A stretch of DNA of 64,000 nucleotides from Prinia subflava (lineage: Eukaryota; Chordata; Aves; Passeriformes; Cisticolidae), in assembly GCF_021018805.1 (NCBI RefSeq), contig NC_086251.1, positions 15,977,098-16,041,097 on the forward strand, in the 5' to 3' direction. Position numbers and translations under genes: made by a program. Positions 24,797-37,891 of the stretch are shown in pieces; position 1 is the first letter of the stretch, and the number at the start of each line of letters is the position of its first letter. The notes under the pieces were generated by a model. It was not told where the DNA came from and did no database searches. It saw only the letters and a program-made list of their open reading frames with translations.

Positions 24797-25465
24797 AATC
24801 CTAGAAGGGCCTGGGTTGGAAGGGACCTTAAGGAAGATCTTGTTTCGACCCTCCTGCTACGAGCAAGGACACCTTCCACCAAACTGGGTTGCTCAGACCC
24901 CCATCCAACTTGGCCTTGAACACTTCCAGGGATGGGGCATCCACAAATTCTCTGGGCAACCTGTGCCAGTGCCTCACCACATCCACAAGTAAAGAATTTT
25001 TTCCTAATATCTACTCTAAAACTAAACCTCCTCTTTCAGTTTGAAGCCATTTCCCCTTGTCCTGTCACTACATGCTCTTGTGAAAGTCCCTCTCCATCTT
25101 TCCTGTAGGCTTCCTTCAGGCTGCCATTAGGTCACCCTGAAGCCTCTTCTCCAAGCAGAACAATGACAACTCTCTTAGCCTTTCCTCACAGGAGAGGTGC
25201 TCCATCCCTCCCATCAGCCTGGTGGGCCTCTTCTGGACTCACTCCAACAGGCCCATGCCCTTCCTGTGCTGGAACCCCAGAGCTGGATGCAGTGCCCCAG
25301 GTGAGGTCTCACCAGAGCAGAGCAGAGGGGCAGAATCCCCTCCCTAGACCGGCTGCTCACAGGGCTTTGGATGCAGCCAGGATGCCTGGATTCTGGGAGG
25401 TAAATGCACACTGCTGGGTGATGTCCAGAGCTCCTTTGCTCATGGGTCATCTGCAATTTGATGGG
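24797..25465 (-). repeat. CR1 LINE, 3' third with ORF2 remnant
   Basis: This is the largest retroelement copy in the window. Read on the minus strand it covers the end of CR1 ORF2 and the 3' untranslated tail. Translation around 25214-25350 gives [17 protein letters not shown], a close match to the conserved '[20 protein letters not shown]' region of CR1 ORF2. The frame then breaks. Further down, the antisense strand shows 'tttccccttgtcctgtcac', 'cttccagggatggggcatcc' and 'gggttggaagggacctta', the usual terminal blocks. The 5' part with endonuclease and most of the reverse transcriptase is absent. It is a dead copy. Confidence 0.95.
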
Positions 25466-26754
25466 GTTTTCTTGGTGTGGGCAAGGCTGTCTCAAAGACA
25501 ACCATTGGGCATTTTCACACAGTGAGAGATATAATCTAAGAAAACTGCTCCTAGCATATTCCCCCTGATAATATGGGTTGAAGGGCAATAAACAAAATCA
25601 AATACAAAGTTCCTGCTAAGCTCCCAAGCAAAACCAGAAAGGGTCACACAGGCATATTTTCTATTCCATGTCACATATCGTGGCTAGTAACAGCTCCTGC
25701 TTTCCTCTGAGTCACTCTTTGAGAGTGAGAGGCACTTTTTAATGCTTCACAGAACAAAAAAGACTCTGCCCCACCGAGAGGAAACTTTATGAAAGTTCAC
25801 ATCAATCGACAGCAGCAGCAGCAAAGCAAACCATGCTCCATCTTGCTTCAGTGCCCTTCTGGCACTGCTCTGCCTGCAGCGCAGACAGTAAACAGTAGTG
25901 TGTTTGTGTGCAAATAGCATTCTCCTGAATGATGTCTGCACCTGTGTAAACTGACATCACTATCTTTTTTCTAAATACAGTTTATTTAAGGAGTTCACAA
26001 GAGACACCTGTTCCATGCACAGGCACAAATGACATTCAACGAGCTGAAAAAAAGTGTGTGTATGTGTGGGGAGGTGCTGGGGGGGTGAAAGGCAAAAGCG
26101 ACTTGCAGGGCTGTATCCACAAGTGAGTTTGTATCTCCTGGTCCTACAACAGCCAGCTGCTGCTGCTTTCATTTCTGGCCTTCTTGGTCTAAGCTGCTAT
26201 TGGAAAAATAAAATACAACTACAGTGAGTTTTCAATACTGGCTTACTAAAGAGAAAACCTAAGTAAACACTGGGGAGGAATGAAAGAGAAGGGCTGCAGC
26301 AGGTAGAAAACAGCCTGGTCCCTACCTCATCTCTGAGAACAGCACTCAAACCCTAGAAAATCATCAAGGTGGCAAAATACTCAGCCTAAAAGCTTGTACA
26401 GGAGGTTCTGTGTCATTTTCCTGCTTTGCTCTCAGCCTTTTAAGGTTAGCACAATGCCTGTCGTCTTTGGGGTGTTTCATTTTTTTGGTTTGGTTTTTTA
26501 TTTTGCATTTTAGTATTGTTTTTTGCTTTGAGAAAGGGCACAGCAGGCTCTGAAGGTTTGGTCTCCAAAGCAATCGCATTGTTCTGTGAGGATACTGCTC
26601 CTGTTTGGGACATATGCCCCAGACAGAATAAAACACTTTTTCTACTTTAGAGCGAATGGTGAGACGGAAGGTGCTCACATCCCATCCAACAAAAAGCATT
26701 TTGAAGAAAGCTTTATTGATATTCACTTGTCACCTGGCACCTTCTTGCTTACAG
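25466..26754. other. Noncoding stretch, nothing certain
   Basis: Holds a GT-rich tract with a G7 run around 26054-26085. Two overlapping opposite-strand open frames lie near 26364-26880 and neither is recognised. No repeat family was assigned. Confidence 0.5.
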
Positions 26755-26874
26755 AAGCAACAGTTCTAAAAGCATTAGAAATGCATTTCTCAAACTCACC
26801 ATTAGGATTTAATGTAAAGAAAGCTATTTTGAGGCAAGTTGGATGGCAAGGACAAAGACTTCCCATCAAACGTG
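26755..26874 (+). other. Candidate exon, weak
   Basis: 'ccttcttgcttacag' ends at 26754 as a good 3' splice site, and GTG|GTGAGT at 26872-26880 is an acceptable 5' splice site. The 120-nt interval is a multiple of three and lies inside a 98-codon open frame (from 26586). The peptide resembles no family I know. No neighbouring exons were found and chance is the likelier explanation. Confidence 0.12.
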
Positions 26875-26880
26875 GTGAGT

Positions 26881-27939
26881 AATTAATTCTCACCTCCTCT
26901 TACCTCAGTGGGATAAGAGCCAGGGACCACTGCTGCAGGAGTGCAGTGAACACCCCATGGAGAAACTTAGGAGTCAGACAGAAAACCAGAAGTACTGTGG
27001 CACAAAAATTAGTTAAAAATGAAGCCTAGCAAGCTGGAACAAGGCAACAGAATGTGGAAATCAATGATTGTGAAACCCATCATGATTTTGAAAATTAATA
27101 TAAGACCCACAAAGTAGCAGAGCTTGATTTTCTGTGTACAGTCACTGTAACACATCTGTCCCAACAGTCAAATTTTGGGGAGAAAAAGGGATTCATGGCC
27201 TTAGACAAAAGAAGGGCCCCTGCCTAAAGAACAGTCTGTTCATTTCAGTGAAATAAAGAAGGAAACCAGATTTTCACCATATCAGGACTTTGCATCCCTA
27301 AAACACCAAAACCTTTTGTCTCTTTCCTCTGTCAACAAATTGCACATCTCATATCAATGCTTTAAAATTTTTCAAAAATTAATTTAGAGCACATAATCAC
27401 CTCAAGTAGGGAAAAAAAAAGATAACCAGAGGCTTATTTTTAAGGCTGTGAAATGTACCCATTTTAATCAGAAAAGCCCCTTATACCTCATTCACTCTCT
27501 ACAAGACCTTGCACCACATTCACTACATCCCTTCTTTGCTGATATAAAGTGTTTTCCTGAGCAAAACTTCACTAACGTTTAAACACTGGGTTTTACTTCA
27601 GTGAAACTTGATTCTTTTAATTTTACAAGCAATTTTCACCCAGGCATTGGATTAGCAACTCATATCCACTTGATGTTTCAGTATCATTCCAGTGCCACAC
27701 CCTAGACCTTTCCAGAGACTCATAAACCCCAGTGCCATTCCCAATCCCCCAGTCTCCAGATCAATAATGATGGGAGGCAGACAGACAGCTACTTCTTAAT
27801 CCCTAGGAAGACTACATGATAAAAACAGTGACACAGAAAATACATAGGTTTAAAAGTGAAGACATTCAAATAACTTCATAGCATAGAGGTGCTAAAAGAA
27901 AAAGCACAAAAAATTAAGTGTGAAGCATGCTTTTTCACA
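26881..27939. other. Noncoding stretch, nothing recognised
   Basis: AT-rich DNA with no gene, RNA or repeat family recognised. Confidence 0.5.
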
Positions 27940-28175
27940 CAACCACAGAATAGTTGAGGCTGGAAGAGATCTTTGGAGAATTTTTTTGTCCAACCTTGCT
28001 GCACCAAGCAGGGTCAACTGAAGGACATTGCACATGGTTTTGAATAGCTCTAAGGAGGAAGACTCCACAACCAGTCCAAGTAACCACTTTGTGTTTGAGC
28101 AAGTAAGTGTTTTTTGCTTATGTTTCACTATAATTTCCTGTCTTTCTTGACAATATTTATGACCATAAAAATAGA
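27940..28175 (-). repeat. CR1 LINE 3' end fragment, diverged
   Basis: The plus strand shows 'cacagaatagttgaggctgg', 'agagatctttggag', 'gtccaaccttgctgc', 'caagcagggtcaactg', 'gactccacaac' and later 'ataatttcctgt'. These are in the antisense order of a CR1 tail. It is more diverged and carries small deletions relative to the copies at 24797 and 59677. Confidence 0.85.
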
Positions 28176-31100
28176 ACAAAATATAGCAGAGCAGGGCACT
28201 TGTTCCATGTGAAAAAAACAACCCCTTGTTATTTATCTACAGGTCTATGCCCTGACTTTAACTGCAGTGCTGACATGTTACTTCAGCCTGGAACCAACAA
28301 TTCACTCACAACTTCTGTGTTAGTGAGCAGTTTATAGCACAGAAAAAGCCGAAACAGCTAAACTGCTTTTTATTCTAGGCATCCACTCTCAATGACACAG
28401 CTCTTTTTGCAAGTTATATTCAGCAGGCTGTAGATGCTCATGGAAATGGAAAACAAAGATCCTTTCCTTTGTGCCAAAGTCAAGAGTTTGATGCATTTGC
28501 AGTGATTTGATTTTATTTAGATTTCTTTTTTTAGCACGCAGAATTGCCAAAATCAAGTCCAGTTCTACAGAAACTGCCCATCTCCCTCCTGAGGATATTC
28601 AGTCCTCTGAGATGACAGTTTGGAAACACCATGATTCTTGGTGCTCTTGTCTTTGTATTTCACATAGAAACCCTTTTGTGCCCTGTCAATTTTAACACAG
28701 TTTATTGGGAAGCCCAATCTAACACAGATGTTTTGCTGACAGAAATTTTACAGGTGATGACAAGACTCCATTAACTCAATGTGCACGATGCTAGTTTTCC
28801 TGAGTCTCTCAGAAATCTTATTGCGTGCTCCTAACCCTGTATCCTAATCTACTGCTGTGCAAAGCCCTTTTGCTGAAGCAAAACACAAAAACAATGTTTG
28901 TATTAGTTACAGAGATTTACTTACCCATATATTTCTTCTTAAAGTGTGAAAGAGACATGTTATGTGATGGTTTGTGAAATAAACTGCTATTCTGACAGCC
29001 AGATTAAACATAAGAGCACTTGCATGCTTACAGACACAGAACTAGACAGCTGGAGAGGATTTACAAAACCACTTAAGCAAGCCAGGTTCCTAAGTTTCCT
29101 CTGGTATTTCCCAGATACAATCAACTTCAGAGTGACTCTGCATGATAGTTTGGTCTTACCTTGTATTTTGTGACTGTAACACTCAGGCTAAAGAAGGCAG
29201 CAACTTGTTAGTACAGGAACTCAGATCTGGAGCTGGACCTGCTTTGCCCAAAGATTTGGGCTGTGAGGGGCAAGCAACACTTTTGAAAACAAAAGCTTCC
29301 TTTCCTAACTATCTCAATTCTGCTTGATAAACTAAAAATGTATATTGCTAAACTGTCTGAACTATTATGGGCTATTTTTGTCCACATGAGGAAAATCTGC
29401 TGGATTCCAAACCCTGCACAGTTACTTCTCTTCTACGAAACATCCTCTCTATTGAGGTATGATCCTGTTCCTCCTCCTCCTTCCTCTCCCTCTGAAGTTT
29501 CCTTATCACTGCAATGAGATACAGCAACTTTCACATTACAATCGAGTAATGACACTTTGATTGCTCATGGCACAAGGCCAGACAGCTCCTAAGGCAAGTC
29601 ATTATTAGACTGCAATACACACCAAGTCAAGTTTCACTGATGAAATGGATGATGGAAAGGAGCACAGAGAAGTGAAAGCAGAGGCACTAATTTAAAGCTG
29701 TCATGTGAGGCAGGCAGGAATCCTGCTATGCACACGAGAACACGCTTCTCACCATGTCCTGGAACCCTTAAAACACAGGGATGGAGAGATATTGAGAAAT
29801 CACCCTTACCCTCTTAAAATAAAAGGTCTATCAACCATGTATGCACCTCAGTCTCATGGAAGTGGAGTTCAAGAAATGCATCTTCTTGAAGAGTGTTAAT
29901 TTCCCCCAAAAAAGCAACAAAAACGTGCAGGAAATTCAGATTCTGATGAACATAAATCATATCTAAATTAATCACTAAAGTACACCTGACTACTGGTTCA
30001 AGGTTTGACTCTCACTGAAAATTTCTTTTGATTTAACATTATTTCATTTATTTCAAATTTCATTATAGTATCTCAAGGATGCAACATTATAAATATAATT
30101 TCTCAACCATTATCGTCTCACACAAAGACAGAAGTCCTTCAATATGCACAATCACAGAGAAACAGATTATGTCACAACTCTTTCACAATTTCAAAAATTA
30201 CATGGCAGTCATGATAAAAATTGCTTCACATGCCTGCAGAAGGTCAAACAAATGATTTGCTCTCACACCAAGCTCATTCACCTCCAGTCATCACAAATTC
30301 TGTAAATCAAAGTTGATGGAAAACTCTCAGAAGAGGAAATCCCAGTTTTTATTCTTTACGTAAGTGTGACGACACTTGCAAGAGTTTTTAAACCTTGATA
30401 GTGATGAGATGAGAAACCTGGCAACTCACACTCATCTTCTGACCTTCCTCTAGGCTTGGTGAAGTGAAAAGTTTTTAATTATAAATAAATAAATCCCCAC
30501 TAAAATATCTCTATGACCCTCGTTTCAGAATTAGGTCTTTGGGAGGGAGCGTGGGGAAGAAAAAGAAGGTGAAAATTATCAATAGAATAAGAAGAACTGG
30601 AAGTTCAGTTTCTAAATACAGATGCAGATCACTTTTTGGATCTAACTGTTGAGAATGCAATAATTTATTTGGCAAGGAAGACTGCATGTATCAGTTAACA
30701 ATTTTGCACCTCTTATGCGGTAAACGTAGTGGTCATTTCACAATTCCTAACTCACTATGACTGCCCCATTTAAATTAAATATATCCCCAAATCCTGCCTC
30801 AGGAAATAAGTTACGAGTTCAGTTAGTTTCTGAAAAACTTAAATGCATTAGTATGAAAATGATCCCTTTTTATGAGGTGCTGTTATTTCATAGGATATAC
30901 TTAATGTTTAGGAATGTGTATATCATATACTGAAATTATGTACAACCTATAATGAAACACATATAAAATTGCAGTAGCACCAGGAGCACCACTGCAGTTC
31001 AGATTCTGACAGACTCTCCTTTATAAACTTATATTTTAATCATACAGAATTCCAAGATGAAATATGAAAAAACTACCAAACCAAACCCCAAACATTTGGA

Positions 31101-31193
31101 GGACACAGGCTACAATTTGTGTTTTCATCATACAGAAGAAAAGCAATGGGAACAAAATTTCTGCCCTTATTCTGAGATACATTTTCTTTGCAG
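28176..31193. other. Noncoding stretch, nothing recognised
   Basis: AT-rich DNA. Open frames do not exceed about 106 codons and show no domain. No repeat family was recognised. Confidence 0.5.
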
Positions 31194-31351
31194 ATTAGAT
31201 TTCCAGTTGCTGGATTTGAGGGAAAAAAAAAAAAAGAACTATTTGGTCCTCTCCTCCCTCCCACTGCCATCAGCGAAACTCAGCAAATTTACCATCTGCC
31301 ATAAACAAAAGCTTGGCGGTTGCTGTGCTTCCTTCACAGAAGACCTTGCAG
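31194..31351 (+). other. Candidate exon, weak
   Basis: 'attttctttgcag' (to 31193) is a good 3' splice site and CAG|GTAAGTGT at 31349-31359 matches the 5' consensus. The 158-nt interval is open in one frame (part of a 106-codon frame from 31057) but contains an A-rich run near 31220. The peptide is unrecognised. It may be a noncoding-RNA exon, a pseudo-exon or chance. Confidence 0.15.
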
Positions 31352-31359
31352 GTAAGTGT

Positions 31360-34300
31360 GACTACAATTCCCTGTAATTCAAAAAGCAAATGTTTAATGT
31401 CTCTGCACTTCACTAGATCAGGTGAGATAAGCAATTCAATCAACCAACCAAAATAGTGCTTATGAATATACTTAAATTGATGGGGGATGGGGTGTGTGTA
31501 CAAGTGTAAAAATAAAATCATAGCACACAACCACTTTAAAATTGAAGATTCTGAATAACTATTTGGTTAATTATAGTAATTTCCAAATGCATATTTCTAC
31601 GAGCAAAAGCAGGATGCTAAGTACTTAATCTAAGGTGGAGAAGGACAAGGAATGTTTAGCAGGTGTCTGCATGCCTATTGGTATAGATGTTTCTCCTTTC
31701 AGGGCACCATCACACACCCATCTGCCCTGTTGTTTTCAAAGCCACCTTAACCAAATCATACAGAGGTTGCATCCTCTAGCACTAATGCTAAAGTTAACTC
31801 AGAAAATAACCAGCTACTTTGGAAAAATGATAGACAATCTGTTGGGAAAAGGTTAGTGAAGAATAACTCCAAAGCAGAGTTTTGGGCATTGACTTTAATA
31901 AATGCATTTTCTTCAGAAACCTATAACCTGAAAAAAACCCACTCTTGCTGGTCTGATGCCAAAACCAAAACTTTATTTACGCCTCATACATTGGAGAAAT
32001 TGTTCATGCCTACGTAAAGATTGCCCCCATAGTGTTTCCAAGGTCAGTAATTTGCATGGAATTTGCATCAGAACTCAACAATGCTTGTGGCAAAAAGAGA
32101 CTGCTTTTTCCCTATTTTATGATGAAGTTCCAATACATACAATATTTTTTCCAAGTTGAGCCAATGAAATTTTACAACATCCTGTTCCAGATAAGGCTTC
32201 TGTTGATTTTATAGGAAGCTGCTTATGCACCATGCAGCAAGAAACTGTCTCACAAACTCCAAGGCTTCACGTCAGCATTTGGTAAGAAGTCAGGGGCAGA
32301 ATCACATTCCATCTATTCATATCTTTTTCAAGAACCAGATTTTCTGTCTTTTACTCAACCAGAAATCAGCCGTTAGGGACAAAGGCCTCCAGTTAAGAAA
32401 TCTCTTAAAGTCCTACCATTGATACAAAAGCAAGTGTGTGCTTAAACCTTTTGCTGAACCAGCTGTGTGGACACAAGCAGGAGACACTACATTTACACAG
32501 CAAGAACTTTCCTAAGAACAAGACCTACATTTCTCATTTACTCAAGTTTACTAAAATATATTTACCCATATGAGCCATGAAGGAAAATACTTAATGCACT
32601 TTCTAATTAAAAACAGGAGTGATCTACAAGTTTAAAAATTTGGGGAGAGGGGCCTCATATGTTGTACGCACAATTGGATTATTTTCAGAAAAAAGAGTAC
32701 CTTTCAAAATTAGACCTAGGTTATCACCCTTCCTCATTAACAATCCTATATTTAATCATTTGTTTTTACAGAATGTTCTGTAACAGAATTCCTATTTCCA
32801 AACACAAATCCCTCCTCATCTGGCCCATTTATATGCTGATTTTCAAGGACTTGAAATGAAAAATGCTACATAATTACACACCACACAAAAACATATTTGA
32901 AGTATTACATTAAACCATGTTAAACTCTTATGTAAAGTTGCTTAAAAGACTCAGAAGACTTCCAGAACCTTGAAGTTAGTGTTTTTTTCCAACTGTTTCT
33001 CTTTTGATTATAATACTTACACAGCACTCACCAGTAAGCAAAAATAAACAAACTGTGTGCTTGCTGCTCTCACAGCTTTTGAAGCAGGGAAAAGCTTGTT
33101 TCTCATGTCGTAAAAGGATGAAGAGGGCCTACATCAACCCAGTTCTTGCTGACAGGGACATCCAGGGAAAGTTAGTCACGAGCAACGTTCCCCTTGATGG
33201 CATTACCTCCAGGCAGGCCAGCTGGGCTCCCCGTATCACTTACAGGTGGGGAAAATAATACTCAATGACAAATTCTGCCAGGTTTCGAACAGCGTAAGAA
33301 ACTAGAGGCTAACAGGTAATTTTCTTTCTAGAGCTCTTAATATTACAGATGCTCTTTCAAGTTCCACCACTGGTGACTTTCAGCCCTTAAATGCGTGCTC
33401 AGGCTGTATTTCACAAGGAGGAGACCAGACCCTGAGCCAGAGTATGAATTCTAAAAAGGTAATCTGAAAATTTGTGGATAATCTGAAAATATAGTCAAAA
33501 CGTTGCAAGAGAAACAAAATCCACAACAAAGAACAAACCAAAACATACCTTTGATACTAATATGTCAACAATGCCTCAGTGGTATCCTTTAAAAATATGA
33601 TACTGCTCTAAATATTCTAAACTAGGCCTAGTATTTCACATGCAACAAGCTGGACAACATTACAGTTTTAAGACAAACTTGATTTTCATTTTATGGCTAC
33701 TGAACAAAGCTATTTCTATATCTGAAGGTAAAACCCAATAAACTACCAAAATTTTTTTTCCTGCTCTTTTTCATTGTGGTCTACAAAGCACCCTGGAAGA
33801 GCCCCAAAAGCAATGTTTGCCCTGATTGCTGTACTCCGTTATGTTCTGCACTCTGCAATTATTTAGACGGTTTAAAAAAAAGCGAGGGAGAACAACTGTG
33901 AAAGGCATTGTGCAACCGCAGCTGACTTCATGTTAACCCCTGTTCCTGGGTTCCACCCTCGGGTCAAATGCCTATGAGTCAGTGTCTAGCACAGATGAAT
34001 GATGTCACACTCACACCACCTCTTTAGCAAGAAAATGTGGTGGAGCCTTTCATTGCTGATCTTAAGAGACCCTGGGTTACTAAATGAAGTTCCCAAGATA
34101 AAAAAAGAATAGGCTTGAACTTAAAAAGACAGGAAATGAGCACATCACTCCAACAACTTTGAAATGGATTCTAAGAAAAAGACTGTGATGGGTCATATGC
34201 AGCAAAAATGACCAACAGGATGCATGTGTTAAAAGTCAAAAAAAGATTTGCAATATCTAAACAGTCATTAAACAAGGGACATTATAGCATCTAGCCATAC

Positions 34301-35157
34301 AAGCAAACAAACTAAAATAAAACTAAACAAGGCAATGGATGTGATCTCTCTTTCAAGTGCCAAGCAATAATAGATCAGATAGGCAAGGAATAATTTGATT
34401 TCAGTGAAACCTGAATAGAGTACACCTGTGTGGATTTGAGGAGACAGTTCCATATTGTTTCAATACACTGGAATGTGCAATAATGAGTTTGAATGCAGTG
34501 CAGTTCTTTGGTTAGAGAAAAATTATCTTTGAGATGAGAATCTTGTGGTGCAGAATTACTGCACCTGAAACCATCAGTTAATTAATCACCATTCTAAACA
34601 CATGAAAACATAGACGTGAGGAAGAAGTGGAATGAGTAAGCACACAATAAAATACACTCCTAGATGAAGAATGCATAAAGTGACTCAGAAAATACTAAAG
34701 TTGATATTAGACTGAGCTCAATGAGACATTAAACAAGTTCCTTTCTGGTTGTGAAAGCTCCTGTGTGTGAGGGCTGGTATGTCTTGTCTTTGAGGAATTG
34801 GGATCTGAGAGAAGGACATCATAATTTCCTCAACTCCAAAGGCGCTTTCCCAGGGGAAGGAGAAAAAAGAAAAGCCCTGAGAGGGAACCGTCATATCATA
34901 ACTTCATGAAGCCTGCCTGAGACTGCAGAAGTATGGATTTAACAGAGTTATTATTAAAAAGGTCCAAGATGATCCAGATGCACATGGAAAGAAACAGCAG
35001 CGACTGATTGCCTTCTGTAATATTGTGACAGTAGGACAGGATTTTGACTATTCTCGAAATGTAAAAATCTACGTTATTTCCAAAATTTACTTTAAAATAA
35101 TGACAATATAAAATATATTTACAATAAACTAATATATATAAAATACAAAAATGTGAC
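31360..35157. other. Noncoding stretch, nothing recognised
   Basis: AT-rich DNA. A slightly GC- and CpG-richer part at 33100-33250 is crossed by an 84-codon frame of unknown nature. A 13-base direct repeat (aatctgaaaat) occurs twice near 33461-33490. No repeat family was recognised. Confidence 0.5.
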
Positions 35158-35425
35158 AGCTTCACAGAATATTCTGTGTTGGAAGGAATCCACTAGGATC
35201 ATCAAAGCCCAACTCCTGTCCCTGCACAGGACCATCCCCAGGAGTCACACCATGATGCCAATGTCCAAATGCTTCCTGAGCTCTGTCAGAGCTGTGACCA
35301 CTGCCCTGGGAGCCTGTTTCAGTGACCAACCACCCCTCTGGGTGAAAAACCTTTTCCTAATATCCAACCTTAGCCTCCCCTACCATGGCTTCAAGCCATT
35401 CCCTCAGGAAGTTTGTACACGTACT
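35158..35425 (-). repeat. CR1 LINE 3' end fragment
   Basis: The plus strand shows 'gtccctgcacaggaccatcc', 'ccaaatgcttcctgagctct', 'gtcagagctgtgaccactg', 'ccctctgggtgaaaaacctt' and 'ttcctaatatccaacctta'. This is the antisense of the end of CR1 ORF2 and its tail. It resembles a different CR1 subfamily from the copies at 24797 and 59677. Homology fades after about 35420. It is a broken copy. Confidence 0.92.
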
Positions 35426-37807
35426 GGCTGGTGCCTTCCTGAGGCTCTAGCAAGGGTTAATGTAACTTTGGTTAGGGATACTCTCAGGATGCTTGCTCTC
35501 TCAGTTTGAAGAAATATCTTGTCTGCTCTTTTACTGTATGCTCTGCATTTTGAAATCAAGCAAACATTAAATGAGACCAACATTCAAACAAACCATCTTT
35601 CAGAGGAATTTTAGTAGGAGTGAAATGCATAAAACTAAGAATAAAATGTATTAAATTCCATTTCTGTTTGAGAATGTTGGCAGCTAATAAATTCAAATAT
35701 ATACATATATAAAGGTCTGCCCTTATTTACATTTTCCTTTCTTTTTTGTTCAGCTGCCATTTTTTGGCCTATAGAAAACAATCCTCTTTTTTCAAGTTGG
35801 ATTCCACTGTAACAATGCTCTTTATTGGTAGTCCTCCCTCTCACCCTACACCCACAAATCATGATACAAAGCTACTCAAAAATCAATCTACACTTGAGCT
35901 AACACACTTGAGGCTTGTTTTCTGCTTTTTTCACTCTTAAGAAAATAGAGAGTTCACGCTATTTTTTCCCCCCAAAACCCCAATCAATTGCTTCAAAGAA
36001 GAAAATACATGTAAATTCCCTGGACTTCCCTATTCCCATTATCATGACAATTCCCATCCCTTGTTTCCCTATCCACCTTCAGTAGGTCTGTGGTTACATG
36101 GTCTTTACTTCTACAGCTCCTGCAATTGGCTACAGTCTATCATTCTGACCCTAGATCTGAGTTTCAGTCTTGCATGAGAACTAAAAGCGCTCCTTAAACA
36201 GGATAGTATTTATCCCAGACCCTCATTTTCAAGTTCCTTGAGCTCACTGTTTTCAGCAAGCCTTGGTAACAACCAAAATCAAAGGTCTTGGTAGCTACCA
36301 GAATCTCCTGTGCCTGTTCTCCAAACTGAAGGGTTCTCTTCCAGACCAGAGAGACAAATTCCTTCCTTCTCTCTGGAGGGTCTGTTTTAAAAGATGAGCC
36401 GTACTAATAACCAGACGAGGGCTATTTAGAAGCCATTTAAGTAAAAATGAGCAGGATGCAGCTCAACCTCCAAAGTACAGAAGGTGGTCCCAGATAAACC
36501 CTCTATAGGCTGGTATGGGAATTGTAAGGAAATAAAAACTAAACAACTGCTGCGGTTGCTACACCACATTATTGTCATTTTAGGATGACTAGTAACAGAT
36601 GAAAAACATTAAGGTTACATAATGCAAGATATTGCTCTATTCTAAATCACTCAGACCATTTAATTTGTATGTGCATTTTTTACACAGCATAAAGAATCCT
36701 CTTTCCTCCCTCCAATGCTGTACCTCTGTGCAAAGACAAGATCAAGAGAGAAGTAAGTGCATGGGCCATTTAAAGACATTCTTCCATACTCATGTCTAAC
36801 TTTAATATCATGTCAAGGAATCTCAGTGTGCAAAAATTCTTTATGAATGAAATGACACTATGATCAATAATTTTTCTTGTGTATCAATTGTGTATTTTTC
36901 TGTATCAATTTAAGTTTGCTAACACAGCATATTGTAGTAGCTCTGTGTTTGACTTAAAATATTATTAATAGTAATTTATTATGCATAAGAAAATAAGCAC
37001 AATATCAGTTCAATTAGAAAAGTTCTCTATTTCCAGAACTAAATACGAACACCTGAGGTAGTAGAGTTTCTGGTGTAGGTTCTGTGGTAATTTATCTTTT
37101 CCCCCGACTTCTTGCACAGATTTCACTTCTTGAAAATCTGTTACGTTAAATTGCAACCACTGACACCCTAGCAGGAGAGGGAATGGTTTCAGGATTGCTT
37201 CTTCATTCTTAAATCAAAGAAGCACGAATAAGATAAATCTTTGCTCTGTTCAGTTCATACATTCTGTACCTGAGTATGCCCCAATCTGCAAGTGTTTCGG
37301 TGCTCTGAAACAACTCAAAATAGCCTAACAACAATAAAGTAAAGTCACTGCACCAAAAATTCTGTTAGGCCTCTGGGACCAAATATCCACCTTTGAGAAG
37401 AGCAGATACTGTAGTTATTTTTCTGTTAAATTGGATGGTCCTGGATAATTTTGGTGTTGGTAAGAAATCGGGGGCACCTGGTGCCCCTTACCCTTGGCAA
37501 CAGCATGAAACACTTTGAGGGGATTTGTTTAGTCTTACTCAAAGAAAAAGGGAGTTAAGCATGGTTTTCTCAAATCTTAGTGCACCTCTCAGATGAACTA
37601 CAAAATCCAGCTAGCAGCTCCAGAAGTTTCAGCTTCTTTTCCAGAAGCTTCAGAGGAGTGTCAGACTGAGCAATTCCACTCGCTTTTTGCTGCACTTTAG
37701 TAGCACTGAACTCTTCAAGCCCCGAAATTGTTAATGGGCACTTTGGACCTCATAGGAAGGCAGAAACTGCAATGCTGGTTTAGAGGCAGACAGGGATGTA
37801 TAAATAA
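35426..37807. other. Noncoding stretch, nothing recognised
   Basis: AT-rich DNA with an imperfect local repeat of tgtatcaatt near 36883-36910. No gene or repeat family was recognised. Confidence 0.5.
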
Positions 37808-37891
37808 GGCTATTGTTTCTACGGAATAAAACTTCAATATTGTTATATGGTAGTTAAAGTGGAGTATAATGGGCTATTGTTTCTATGAATA
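37808..37891. repeat. Direct repeat pair, about 20 bp
   Basis: The bases ggctattgtttctacggaata at 37808 recur as ggctattgtttctatgaata at 37872, a 64-base offset. The intervening sequence is not repeated. Confidence 0.85.

Noticed and set aside
25163..25588. Open frames of 120-124 codons on both strands
   Set aside because: They lie mostly over the CR1 fragment. The minus frame contains decayed CR1 ORF2 and the plus frame is its shadow.
33280..33300. tRNA B-box-like 'ggtttcgaac'
   Set aside because: No A box or cloverleaf arms around it.
35153..35509. 118-codon plus-strand open frame
   Set aside because: It is the antisense of a CR1 tail, not a gene.
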